DNA of 64,000 bases, from assembly GCF_964340395.1 (NCBI RefSeq), contig NC_135564.1:12606391-12670390 (forward strand), written 5' to 3'. Numbering within the stretch: position 1 is the stretch's first letter; each line of letters begins with the position of its first letter. The notes below the pieces were generated by a model. It was given only the letters and a program-made list of their open reading frames with translations, searched no databases and was not told the origin of the DNA. Both the position numbers and the translations under genes were made by a program. Origin of the DNA: Glandiceps talaboti (taxonomy: Eukaryota; Hemichordata; Enteropneusta; Spengelidae). Below are positions 12,082 to 29,581 of this stretch, in pieces.

Positions 12082-12594
12082 CAAGAGCTCGAGTAGTCAC
12101 GTGACAAAATGTAGTTGCCTGGAATGTTGCATCAATGCCACATACCAACCCAGTTCTTATCGAGGTGAAAAGTTTTGTGGTTCACACACCGGAAAATATT
12201 TTGAGTCTGGTACACAATTGATAATTTAGATAGCTGCTTTCCAAATATGGTCATGGTATCTATAGTGACTATGACGTCATTTGAATGGTGCGCAAGTTTG
12301 CATATTTTTTCTCTCTCCAAAATTTCTTCTGATTTGCCATATTATATCAATCGTAGTTACGAATACACCAAAAATTATAGTTTTTGTTAATTGCAACGTA
12401 TATCATCCCGTGATACGCGTCTGGGGTTGTAAACCAATCGAAAATGAATATCAATTTTTAAATTTCCTTCCTGTATCATTTGCTCCTCGTCAAAGTTGTT
12501 TACTGTCAATGAGCGCATTCGAAAGTTAACGAACTCACCCAGTTATGCAGATAATTTGTATGTACGTCATTTTCAGCTCCGATTTTCGAAAAAA

Positions 12595-12890
12595 ATGGAG
12601 AGCGATTACATAGTAATTGTGAAAGCGTGTTTAACTCTTTTATCTAAAGCACGTTGAACTACCGGTGTTCAAATACCATAATCTGTTGTGCATTTGCTAG
12701 ACATGTGGTCAGCAGACAAGCTAAGCCGTAATTATTTTCCGATGTCGAACGATCATGCGACGAAATACAAAATAGATTTTCTCAGAAAATGCTGACCTCA
12801 TGTCTAGCAAATACACAGCAGACTATACTATTTGAACACCGGTAGTACAACGTGATCATGATAAAAGAGTTTACCTCAGTCTCCATTTTT
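12595..12890. mobile_element. Foldback (long inverted repeat) element, about 300 bp
   Basis: The left arm ends near 12716 and the right arm starts near 12790. Both share ACTCTTTTATC, CTACCGGTGTTCAAATA, TTTGCTAGACATG and GGTCAGCA as inverted copies, with terminal AAAAATGGAGA and TCTCCATTTTT. The left arm carries about 25 extra bp. The loop is about 75 bp and has no ORF. No target-site duplication was found. Confidence 0.7.
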
Positions 12891-13813
12891 GTCTTTCTTT
12901 CTTCGGTTGGCATTAGTCCCTTGGGAGAATTTTTAAGTCTCAAATGTTTTGAGTTTGTTATTCATTGAACGAAAATGTGTTCAACTTTTTTTTCCGAGTT
13001 ACTAGTTGTCTCGCATTCATCAAACTGTTTCACAATCACAGGTCATTATTTCACACACACACACAAACACACTTGTGTAGTTTTTGGGGGGGTTTAAATG
13101 TTATTCAAAAATATATTTTAAAAAGCCTGGAAACTTGAACAATATTATCTTTGTCTCTGAGCTAAATCAAAATAAAATAAACGGAGAATGTTCCATTTAT
13201 GCAATACTAAAATCGCCAAGTTGAACACTTTTATAAATGAAAATCGGAAGGAATTTTTTGTAGTGTTTATTTAATTGTATGTCGTTATATTTCAGGCGAG
13301 GAATTTAGGCTTTTAAAATATTCTTCCTTTTGAGCTAAAAAATGCTGGTCACAAACACCCAACCCATATGTCACCTTGAAATTCTCTACCATATTCGTCA
13401 TTTAGGCTTTGTTCAAGTTCAGAGGGGTGGCAATAAAAATGTTTTCTTTTTTACATCAAGGTATACACAGACCTCGCTGCGGGGTCCACACGTGTCGTGG
13501 CAATCGATGTGATCTGCCGGGTTTCACCGTGACCGTGATCGTGGCCGTGACTAAGCCCTTGTAGAGATTAGAATCGTTTTTAGGAAACATCACAGTAACT
13601 ACAACTGTGATTGTGACCGTGATTGGGGTGCAAGTATCAACCACGATGGACTTGTCATTCAAAGAATTCGCGATTTCTCTCATCGAAAATTATGCTAGTG
13701 TCGAATGAACATTACCAACCAAATATAATGGGTAATGTTATAGAGGACATTTTCAAACAATCTTAGCTTTGCTGGTGTTGTTATTGTCGCTACACCCTTC
13801 CGTTGTCAAAACA

Positions 13814-13869
13814 TGCGACAACAGCGAAGAGTTCTAAGCATCCGACAACAGCGAAGAGTTCTAAGCTAG
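13814..13869. repeat. Short tandem duplication
   Basis: GCGACAACAGCGAAGAGTTC-TAAGCA is repeated immediately as CCGACAACAGCGAAGAGTTC-TAAGCT, giving two copies of about 28 bp. Confidence 0.85.
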
Positions 13870-15535
13870 TTGAACTCTATCAATATTTCGTTGTACATAG
13901 ATAAGACTTGTAACGCTGTCAATATTTCGTCCTAAATACAGCGCATTGCAGGTTAATGTTCTCTGGCTGTTTGCTACACAAGTGTTGGGATATTAGCATT
14001 TGATGTCTGCACGGTGGTACGTTAGTTCATTTCATTTAGACAAAAAGTAGCAAAAAACTTTATTCAATCAATCTTGCTATCTCAAAGTGTAGCATGTACA
14101 GTTTCTTGTTGGTTTTCTGTGTGGTTGTATCAAACAGACTGAACCAGTGAACAGTAATCTGTAATGCGCTGTCATAAAACTGGTTGTGAGGAAACGTGAC
14201 AGAAAATGAAGACTATCAAACCAGTTCAAGGAGAACCTTAATCCGTGGGATTAAATTGAATTACTGGGATTATCCTGTCGTTTAGAATACGTCATTTGTT
14301 TTACGTTACTCGCCTACCCTTTTACGTCAAGTACAACTTATCTCGCTCACACAACGTAGTTCGTTGTTTTGAACATGAACTGTTTACACACCACAATCCG
14401 TACCCGCGTATGACTATACGAAGTTTAGCCCGAACCACATCCGTTTACAAAACACTAGACTTTCTATGGTACTTTACGGGAGAGGTTGGTCACAAGTCGA
14501 TGTTAATTGTGGCAGACGACAATTTCATTCCGATAGTTTGATATTGACAGACTGTATTTGTATTGTACCAATCATTAGTCACTATGTTTTCTAAACTCCA
14601 TTATCCACTTATAGCAGATTAACATTCCTTACGAAATGACCTTCCCCAGGCCACTGTCAGGTGCAGCTAGAGGACAGATTTGTGGTTTTCATTAATTGTA
14701 TGTTGTTACAGACAAGAAATGATGTTTTTAATAGAATCGCCTCCCAAAAAAAATTGTGGGAGGGTGTTTAGCTGTTCTCGTGTGCCCTTCCACTGCCCCC
14801 CCCCCTCCCTCACTCCCACTTGGTTTCAACTTGTCCGCCAGCCCACTTCCCACTCAATATTGTGAAAGATTCACGCACTCCCCATGAGGAAAGCGGTTTG
14901 TACTTTCCACTATAACAACAATTCATTTTGACGTACACAGTGTGCGTTACCTTACAGACACCAGTGACACTCTCCGCCACTCCCCCCCCCTCCCCCACAT
15001 TTCCATGTTTTCCCCTCTCACTGTATCAACATCAGGACTGAAGTTCCCCATCGCAATCCCCCCCCCCCCAACTGCTGATCGAAAAAAATGCCCGCCCACA
15101 GAAAAATTGCGTAAGAACAGTTTTTTTGCAAGAAAAACTTCGTTGACTCGACTGCACCTGCACTGTTACCGTTCATGTATTTGCTCATCTAATGCAAAGT
15201 AAAATGAATCTATATAAGGAATTATTCTAAAATCTTGACGACGAAATATACAGTTCGAGATAAAAACAGACTCGTCATATTGACATACCGTGATCTCCCT
15301 TGGTTCGACTAATAGTACCATGTATATATGAATATACATGTCTCTGTGTATGTAGTGTGTGGGGAGTGAGTGTAAGTATGAGTGCTTGTATGTAGATATA
15401 TATTAACTTTTGTTAGTTTCATGTTACTATCAGATCAGTATGAAATGTTTACATATTATTCACATTTTCGCAATAATGACGTCATTGATATATACTAGTA
15501 TACACAAATGGATCTCTAGAATCGACTTCACATTC

Positions 15536-15650
15536 AAGGTCGTAAACTATAGGAAATTACAGGCCTCTTTTACGGCACCGTCCAAAACGTGCCAGAGTCC
15601 ATATTTCGTTGCTTCACCAGAAATGTGTGCTCTGGCTTGAGAGAATGCTT
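15536..15650 (+). repeat. Dispersed repeat copy (partner of 10556-10640)
   Basis: Contains GTCGTAAAC, CCTCTTTTACGGCACCGTCC and TGTGCTCTGG in the order seen on the minus strand at 10.6 kb. Spacing differs by small indels. Confidence 0.6.
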
Positions 15651-17974
15651 TACACTGTAAAGTATATGTATATTCTGCCGTAAAGGAGTATAAAAACGGC
15701 TTGAATCTTTCACTAGTCTCATATATCAGTGGGCTATTCAAGAAGATTAATTCACTGAGTTGTCTTTTTCAAGACTTCAAGTTTGGTTGGTATTGGTGTT
15801 TCTTTACTACTAAGTTTTATTCTAGGCGACCACTTCGATACGAAATATTTTTATGGGGTGAGTTACACTTGTTCGAAATGTATTCTGGGTAAGTTTACTT
15901 CTAGACCCCATAGTTTATCGACTATTTTTGAAGAAAGAAGTGTGGCGGAAGTACGTGATGAAATTCAAAAACCGCACTGACGTTTTATTTACGAACTTTC
16001 TCTGGATGGGGTGTACAAATGTATCCTGGTTTATTGCAAGTTCAAAAGCAACCGTACTTTAGCCTCGAATCAACGTGAGTTGTCATTTGAAAAAGTACTC
16101 GGAAAGACGTAGTCATGTTCCGTTGATACTACAATGTAAGTAAACAAAGCAACAAACATTCTTCAAAACAAATTAGTCAAGTAGTTGCAACTTTTCGATA
16201 GCTTTAATTAATTTTTGTCTATTAAAATATAGACCAAGCCTTTACGTGAAATTATTCAACCATTCTGAATAACTTCATTAAATACCTCATTGCTGATTGT
16301 ATTGTGTACACTGGATTGATGTCCATGTGTAAACAGTTGTTACTGAGATTCACATGACCATTCATCAACAAAATTTACATTATGGGATATCGGGTATCTG
16401 ACACAATTACACATATACAAGTACAAATGTACTACAACGTAGGTACAATTGAAACCAGTTGAATAGAAAAAAACGTCGATCGTCTGTGTCGACAAAATTA
16501 AAGAAAAACGCTACATTTTACTGCCTGGCTTAACAAATGTCTAACTAACATTCAAGTTGCTAAATCTTATCGTCTGTGTCGACAAAAATCTAATTTGCAT
16601 CTCTACATCTTATCGTCTGCCACATTAAAAATTGAAGTATGTTTGTTACAGTGTAAGCTATTGGCATCCCTGATAAACTATATATTGTTACATTGTATAT
16701 GATTTTGCAACAACATACAAAGATAACGATAGCTCACGTGAAGAAACTGCAGGAATTGTAGAAAAGTAAGATTTTGTCATGTCTGACGATATAAAGAAGC
16801 CAGATTTGATAGCGTCAAACAACAAGAAGCCGCCCCCAGCAAAATAGTGAGATTTTGTTGAGCCAGGCGATGTTTTTGTTTAAACTCAATTGATTTCAAT
16901 TGTAAATTGAAAATAAGAATAAAAAGAAAAGAGAAAAAAGTACCAGTTAAGGCTACTGCGGCGTTGACAACACACAAAAAAATAATTAGTCTTAGAGATT
17001 AGCCTATTTGTTTTCATGGTGAAATGCTCGAATGATATATTCTGATATACTTACATTTTTTAACTCCGATTCCTTCTCTGCTGATATGTCAAGTCAAGTT
17101 TAAATCGTCAGCTTTGATCAAAACAAGTCATACTTGCCATATATATATAGAAATTGTATTTCCGGAATAAATGATTATTCGATGACGAAATTAGCTGAAA
17201 GTACCCAGAAATAGTTTACCCCGCCCTAATGTTCTGTTTAAACCCATATACAGTCAAGCAGGTAAATACCAGAAAAAAACTTCGAAGAATCCCTTATTGG
17301 CTCGATGCTCGTTAATGGTTTGTCGATATGATTTTATTTGTTATGGAAATTCAATGTTTCCCGCTCAGTATCCTCCGCCGCTACTCCCGCCAAACAACAA
17401 GCCTACAAGGATGTCGTGAAACGACACCCGATCTCTAATAACGCAATAAACTTAATATGAATATTATATTTGGGGCATCGACCTAAACTTGAATACAAGC
17501 CATTTTTGTGTTATTAAAAGTGTTGTTTTTTTAAAAACAGTCAAAGTAAGCTGTACTTTGTTTTTAGTTGGAAGTTGACAAAGTGTGTGAATGAGAGTAA
17601 ACTTTCCCAATTACTGTACTTCTGAAGCGTGACGGTGGAGAGATCAGTTTCTCGGAACTTTGACGATACTCACCTGTCTAGTCATGTTGGTGTTTCATCG
17701 ATGTGACGTCATTGTGCTAGTTAGTGATGTCCTTCACTGTCCCTGGGTCACGTCAGGACGCCGTGCATATTTCCGTACAGGAACATGAAGGACCTCCCGT
17801 AGTTCAGTGAAATGTAGTGGTTCAGTGGTCACGTTGACAAGTCAGCAAAGAGTAAATACAAAGATAATAATGTTTTTGTTTCTCTGTGTGACTGCAATAT
17901 ATATCAAGCAGGTCGTGATTCACTATCGTACGCAATATATGTCGACTTTCGACTACCATAACTACCTCTTAGAG

Positions 17975-18079
17975 ACATACATACATACATACATACATAC
18001 ATACATACATACATACATACATACATACATACATACATACATACATACATACATACATACATTCAGTAAGTAGAATCCA

Positions 18080-18111
<32 letters not shown>

Positions 18112-18134
18112 GGCAGGCAGGCAGGCAGGCAGGC

Positions 18135-18181
<47 letters not shown>

Positions 18182-18182
18182 A
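17975..18182. repeat. Compound tetranucleotide array (ACAT)(ACGC)(AGGC)(AGAC)
   Basis: Four successive tetranucleotide blocks, each differing from the next by about one base per unit: ACAT to about 18062, ACGC to about 18110, AGGC to about 18134 and AGAC to 18182. The stepwise change suggests slippage expansion of successive point variants. Confidence 0.95.
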
Positions 18183-18885
18183 AATATCACCCTGGCATTT
18201 CTTTCAAGTGATCTGTTAATTTAAAAATAAGGTTCGCTGCATCTACCCTCTTTTTTCGCAAAAAAAGGACCCATGACTACGGTAAACATACACACTACAG
18301 ACCCATAATTAACAATGTGAAGGACATGAGAAGTTATAATTTATATTTCAGCGTAAAGAATGCGTTCCCGTGATCGTTACGATGATTTTACTATAGTTAG
18401 ACCACTGATCGTGTAGAATCGGTTCAAGAAAAATTCAAAACCATCGGGAAATGAAAATTTAGGAATAACTATTGGTGAGTGCTATATAGATACTATCCGA
18501 ACACTTTTATCAATGTTCAATCGTTGCAGTAAGAAGAATAGAACGATTTTATTACTTATTGAACAGAAAATCTTAAAAGTTAAAACCCCGTCTCTTGTAC
18601 ATGACTTGAAGTACTGAATATACCCTTACTGTGCTTCTTTGTTAGTACGTATACGAAGGAGTAAGGCATCGACAACCTAACGTTCGTTAATTCGTCAAGG
18701 AAAAACTTTGGGAGACGTCGACTGGCGGATTCATCGTTGTTTGCTCGACGTCGACATTACTATGATAGTTTGTAAACGAACTTATACATGTATGTAATTC
18801 TGACGAAGGGATAGTGCCATTTTCATTTTTATTTTTATTTTGTCAGACAGCGAGAAACTTAAGTTACAGTAATGCTACTGTTTGA

Positions 18886-18886
<1 letters not shown>

Positions 18887-18937
<51 letters not shown>
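18887..18937. repeat. (TTG)n microsatellite
   Basis: About 17 uninterrupted TTG/TGT triplets. Confidence 0.95.
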
Positions 18938-18938
<1 letters not shown>

Positions 18939-21613
18939 TATTTGATACCGCTTTCCTCCTTGCTAGGGTCTCTGTGTATACCTTGCACCAGGAATTCGTA
19001 TCTATTTTGCTCAGATAAAGTGTGTGTTTACGTGTGCACCGTTCTTCAAAGAATGTCGCCGGATAAAAAAAAGACAAGTATATTTCACGGTACCACAAGT
19101 GTGATCTATTTATCCGGAAAACAGTACACCACATCGACATACTTGAAATAACATCCACAATAGAACATATTGTTCGTCGACTTTCTGCGTGTTTTGTTTC
19201 ATCAAACACACGGGGAAAGTTATTTGAAAATCTGTTTAAAAAACAACAGTTTTTATAGTTCCGACATATTGTTCCAATTTCCTATCTTGCCAAAAACGGA
19301 CGACGGTTAGACTCTAATAACATAGAAATCTTTATCGAGTATATAAATATGTTTCGAAAGGCGTCCGTCAGCAAAATTTGCTTCTGCTGCCAAGCTGTCA
19401 ACAGTGTTGATGAGCTACTTTATTGAAAACAAAAGTTAATAGTTTGGCCGGAAGAATGATGAAGCATAATTTCAAGTTGACATCCTGCACACGAGAAATC
19501 ATTGCGGTGTTAGTAAGCCTTTATTTTAGTATCCTATTTCGGAAGTAGTACTAAGTACGCCGTTCCCGAAACACGCCGAACGGAGGTCCAGTCACGATTA
19601 CTGGGCCACGCGATGAAACTACCGAGTTGTCGGAACTCACTGTGTGTAATATAAATGCACGTTTATTAATATACCAGAAATTAATACGGGTGTGATATCG
19701 TAAACTGTAAATTTGTCAACGTGCCAAACTTTTCAAGTCAGGTGATGAATTGGGTATAAATGTAACAAGCGGTTGGCCTCAGACCATAAAATCAAACAGT
19801 GTGAAACTGAATCCAGGTATAAAAATATAAAACATTCTAATAGTACCAACTTTGAACTTTAAATGATCCACCGAAAACTTTCAAAGACTTCGAGCTTTAA
19901 TAAATGCGGAAACATAAACTCAGAGTGATCATATCTCGTTTTGTGGTTTGGTCTAACTTATGATAATCATAGCTCTTGCATTAGCTCATCTATTAGACAT
20001 CACTGGGAATAACTTTTTATTGGCAAAATAACAGGATATTATTGTCGCGAGCACCAGTATCCTACTACTTGCACGCAATGGTCACGTGGTGGAGTGACGT
20101 ACAAGTGTTTTTCGTGGGCAACATCCACCAATCTACGATATCGATCTGTCCAGTAGAGAAGAAATGAATCAATGGACGAAGGTCGCTTATTTTAGGACAA
20201 AAATCTAAACACAAACGATGTATTCTCCAGATATTCACAATTAATCAGTACCCATGCAGATTCGTTACAATTGTGAAGTATCTACCCGTGCTCATCACTC
20301 GGCACTCGGCGTCCAAAACTTTCCCAATTTCCGTTATGTCACAAGTTGAAAGAGATTCATAGAATACAGACATTTTGCATGCTTGCTAACCAGAGCATAT
20401 ATTTCCGCTGGCTCTAAAACTCAGAAAGGTACTCGACGAAAGTGTTGAGGCTGGTGGTGCATGCCGGTCGGGGTAGCATTTTGTTTATTTTTTCGTTTGA
20501 CATTTTTTTTTAATTCAGAACTTTAAATTGACAATCACTATTAGCATAGTCGTGAACAGATAGTGTATTCTTAGGTCACAAGTATTTTTCTGACTGAATG
20601 AAGAACAGTATTAAAGAATATCATAATCATTCCAGCACCAGTAATATCAAAGAAAAATCGGACAAAGTAATGGCAATTTTGAAGGTTTTGAAGGTTTTGA
20701 CATGACGTAGACACGCGTTGGCGCGTGGCGCATAGATGCACGTTGTCAAGACGTAGAACGACCAGGGTATACGTATAAATTTCACATTTTTTCCCTTGAA
20801 CTTGGGTTGTGCATGATCTTGTTCATTTCATCTCTATGGACTCAATATAAAACTTGATATAGGTTTTTTTATACGGAGTATGGGGAAGAGCTTGTCAGTC
20901 CTTTAAAAAGATGCTGGCAATATGGTACATGGCAATAGCTCAAAATTTATGAGAGTCCGCTGTCTACCTTCTCTTTAATACATAGACATTAAATGCCCCT
21001 AGCATACAGTGATATCAACCAATTGAAAGGGGTTGTTGACCAATGAAAGCGTAAACCAAATTTTCAAATTTCAAAAATCCATTCAATCTCAAACCACGTC
21101 TGAGCTTCAACTTGATGAACTATCCTCGCAACGGCTTATCCATCATCACCATAAAGCATCGAAATAACTTCGCATTAATGTTCGATTATTTTTTTCCAAA
21201 TCTGGCAAATGATCAAATTACAATTATTGGATTATCGATCTAGGAGATGTTTATAATCTGACATAGTCAGGCTGCGTGATTCCCAGTGATTCAAGTTTTG
21301 CAGGTTTGCTACCATCATCTGTTCCAAGCGAGAACTTCAACCTTTCTCGGTGGTGACTCGACACACCGAATAAACTGTTATTTTTCCGAGAGAATGGTAC
21401 GTCAGAAATTATTCTCAATAAATTATTGGATAATTGTCTTGAAATGGAATACGAAGTAAGAAGTACGCTGTGTCTGTGTTATAGTATATATTAATATATT
21501 TAATGCACACTTTCACCGGTTCGTCGTACTATGATTCAAGTTCATGTGATTGGATTGCTGTCGTCATCAAAGGTCACACACAGGTCACTAGTATTTAGTC
21601 ATGCGCAGGAAAC

Positions 21614-21627
21614 TTTGCCGCCATATT
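21614..21627 (+). promoter_or_regulatory. DHFR promoter motifs: E2F-like and YY1-like overlap
   Basis: TTTGCCGC (21614-21621) fits the E2F consensus TTTSSCGC. It overlaps GCCGCCATATT (21617-21627), which fits YY1. The pair sits about 45-60 bp upstream of the DHFR start codon, beside a CATGCGCAG NRF1-like half-site at about 21600. No TATA box is visible. Vertebrate DHFR promoters are TATA-less and E2F-controlled, so S-phase regulation is a reasonable inference. Confidence 0.5.
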
Positions 21628-21672
21628 CAATTTTACGTTTCTCCTTTCCTCAGACGTTACCACACTTACAAT

Positions 21673-26577
<4,905 letters not shown>

Positions 26578-27269
26578 ATGTACATGTATGTTTAACCAGG
26601 AATATGATATTAATACTGTAATGTTATTTACATGTATCTGACACCATCATGAAGTACTATTTGAAAGAAGATATGTAACATGGCATCAATTTATTACTCT
26701 GGTAATCACAGCTTTTGTTTATTAACACAAACTAAAAATATTGTCACAACATGTTGATACAACATTGATATTGAATGGATATTGGTTTAATTACAGTCTC
26801 AGTAGGGTGACTTTCTGAAAGCTAGTTCCATAAACTTGTGTACATTTTAGGGACTTCAAATGTTGACACTATCTTGATCACAGTGTGATAAGATTTGCAA
26901 AACAGAGGAACCACTATCATCCACTTGTGTGTAATCGATCACGTCAAACAACAATACTTTTAGTTTGTGTCTATCTTAGTAAATGGAAGCCTTGATTACC
27001 AAAGTTGTATTATCAGACAGTATTATCAGTAATATGTGTGTTTGTAACTGTGTATGGATATATGTGCATGTACACACATAGTGATTGTACATAGTTGTAT
27101 GTAGGGATGTGCAAAAGTAATGAGTAGAACAGTCCTGATAAATAGATTCAATCGTGACATTTCAAATCAATATTCATTCTCATAGGATAGCAAGGCAAGA
27201 TATACAGTATAGGTCATCACCTGACTGCATATCTAAATGTTATAGAATAGAACGATGTAACTGCAAGTT

Positions 27270-27450
27270 CTAATTGAATGAATCTTTATTTCACCAAAGT
27301 TAAACAATAACGAAAGAAAAGACAAAAGTGTGAATACAAAAAAAATGCTAATAAAATATATGAACTCTGGTGGGGACCATGATATGGAAATAGGTAAGCA
27401 TACCTAGTCGTGTCCATGATCCAACCTACTACTTAAATTATAATACTTGA
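27270..27450 (-). mobile_element. LINE-like 3' end fragment (tentative)
   Basis: Read on the minus strand, the segment ends GGTGAAATAAAGATTCATTC, a tail of the type found on many LINE 3' UTRs and similar to the AATAAAGATTATTCATTG tail of the SINE at 23.6 kb. No reverse-transcriptase sequence is visible next to it, so the call rests only on the tail. Confidence 0.35.
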
Positions 27451-28010
27451 TATGAGAAATAGTGAAATACAATGTAACTACTAAAAACTACTATTTACAA
27501 GAAATGTGAAAATGAATACAAAGTGACTAGAGGGCTAATTGGAAAATGCGGATAAGTCTAAGTACAAAGGAATGTTTGGCAAGTTAAAAAAAAAACAACA
27601 ACAACAAAACATTACTCTGTGAAAAGATGTATTTTTAGCTGTTAATTAACGGTAAAATACATGAAGAAAGATCTAAAAGTTACACGCACCAAAAACAACC
27701 CTATAGGACATGCCTGAAAGATAGAATAACCGTAGTTGGATATTATTAGGGAATGATGTAAATAATCTATTAATTCTATGGGGTTCCAGCATTCCAAGAT
27801 GGAAAATGATTTCCTCCACGCTAAAATAAGTAGTGACTAAAATGTGTTCTTGTACATGAACACAATGTACCAGTCTGGTAATTAGTAAAAAAATTGTCTT
27901 TTAGAAGTAGCTGAAGACTGCAAAAACTCAACATTTTCTAGTGGTGAAAATAACTAAGTTTACAGTATTATGATTGTAAACATAAAGAGACCTTTTTATC
28001 TTTTTATTGG

Positions 28011-28732
28011 ATTTTTTTAATTTCCTTTGTCACTGTTCAGAATGTCTCAATTTGTGCATTCATATTTGAGACATTTTTTGAATTTCCCTCGTCACTGTTC
28101 AGAATGTCTCAATTTGTGCATTCATATTTGAGACATTTTTTTAATTTCCCTTGTCACTGTTCAGAATGTCTCAATTTGTGCATTCATATTTGAGACATTT
28201 TTTTAATTTCCTTTGTCACTGTTCAGAATGTCTCAATTTGTGCATTCATATTTGAGACATTTTTTTAATTTCCCTCGTCACTGTTCAGAATGTCTCAATT
28301 TGTGCATTCATATTTAAGACATTTTTTGAATTTCCCTCGTCACTGTTCAGAATGTCTCAATTTGTGCATTCATATTTGAGACATTTTTTGAATTTCCCTT
28401 GTCACTGTTCAAAATGTCTCAATTTGTGCATTCATATTTGAGACATTTTTAAATTTCCCTCATCACTGTTCAAAATGTCTCAATTTGTGCATTCATATTT
28501 GAGACATTTTTTAAATTTCCCTCGTCACTGTTCAGAATGTCTCAATTTGTGCATTCATATTTGAGACATTTTTTAAATTTCCCTCGTCACTGTTCAAAAT
28601 GTCTCAATTTGTGCATTCATATTTGAGACATTTTTTAAATTTCCTTTGTCACTGTTCAGAATGTCTCAATTTGTGCATTCATATTTGAGACATTTTTTGC
28701 ATTTCCCTTGTCACTGTTCAGAATGTCTCAAA
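28011..28732. repeat. 62-bp hairpin minisatellite, 12 copies
   Basis: Twelve head-to-tail units; CACTGTTCA starts at 28031, 28093, 28155, 28217, 28279, 28341, 28403, 28464, 28526, 28588, 28650 and 28712 (period 62, once 61). Units differ at only a few positions (CCCTCG/CCCTTG/CCTTTG, CAG/CAA, TTTGAA/TTTAAA). All but the last unit contain the inverted repeat AATGTCTCAA...TTGAGACATT (10-bp arms, about 14-bp loop; one arm is mutated in the 28.28 kb unit). There are no variable spacers, so it is not CRISPR-like. Confidence 0.97.
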
Positions 28733-28856
28733 TAAAAATTGCACAAATTTCTTTTTGAACATATATAGCAGAGCAGAATTTGTATCAGTTATACTAGTCG
28801 GCAGAGCAAAATGTTCAAGACAACTGCTCCTCATATGATGGCTATCAGTTCTATAA

Positions 28857-28893
28857 TATACCATACCATACCATACCATACCACACCACACCA
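28857..28893. repeat. (ATACC)n / (ACACC)n microsatellite
   Basis: Pentanucleotide repeat of about seven units. Confidence 0.85.
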
Positions 28894-29251
28894 GGAAATA
28901 ATTGGTACTTTGTTTGTCAACAGTTTGTTACATTGTTTCTTTTGAAGAGTTTACTTCCACATTTATAGGATAAAGGAAGACATAGTCTCCAACAACCAAA
29001 GGCTTCTATTCCAAGTACACTTTATTGCAAGTTATGCATTCTTTGCATTATAAATATCATTGCCAAAAACTAAAAGATACCACAGTCAATACTGCAAACT
29101 TAACAAATGCTGCATTTTCAGCTGGTCAGTGTACGATTATATATATACACACTAAATTTTACAGTGTAATAAAGGTGACAGAGTATAAACCAACAGCGGC
29201 TAAGGCTAAGGGTATTTCATAATGAAACAAAAGTTACTTCGAAACCAGAGT

Positions 29252-29581
29252 GACTATAGAGTTTCAATTAGGTCAGGACAGTGTTTTTGACTAATACCAG
29301 TCATGTTTTTTGCTACAAATTACATAAACAAAACACACACTGATTGCACACAGCATATAAAATGATACATTTCATCTTACTGTGAACACAAACCAACATC
29401 AATGTCGAATGCAACAGGGAAGATTTAAATACAAATTGTTCAATGTATTCACAGTGAGATAAAATGTAACATTTCATATGCATGTGCACTACCAGTGCTT
29501 GTTTTTTTTGTGTGTGTGATTCAAACAAAAAAAAAAGGTGTGAGGTGTATAAAACACTCGCATAATTGAAACTCTATAGTC
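29252..29581. mobile_element. 330-bp foldback MITE
   Basis: The terminal inverted repeats are an exact 18-bp match, GACTATAGAGTTTCAATT. Pairing continues imperfectly inward, for example TACATTTCATCTTACTGTGA on the left against TACATTTTATCTCACTGTGA from the right arm. The element has no coding capacity, and I found no flanking target-site duplication. Confidence 0.8.

Larger units (their letters stand above)
12082..21600. other. Gene-free interval between metalloproteinase and DHFR genes
   Basis: About 9.5 kb with no coding exon that I recognise. Open frames are short, and several depend on microsatellites or non-ATG starts. It contains a foldback element (12595-12890), a 30-bp tandem duplication (13814-13869), a dispersed repeat (15.54 kb), a compound tetranucleotide array (17975-18182), a TTG array (18887-18937) and C-rich runs near 14.8 and 15.06 kb. 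Distal regulatory elements could be present but cannot be read by eye. Confidence 0.55.

Noticed and set aside
27700-27850. Reverse-transcriptase remnant upstream of the LINE-like tail
   Set aside because: A short minus-strand frame is open, but no RT or endonuclease motif is visible.
28011-28732. CRISPR-like repeat array
   Set aside because: Units are contiguous with no unique spacers and the DNA is animal nuclear sequence; it is a minisatellite.
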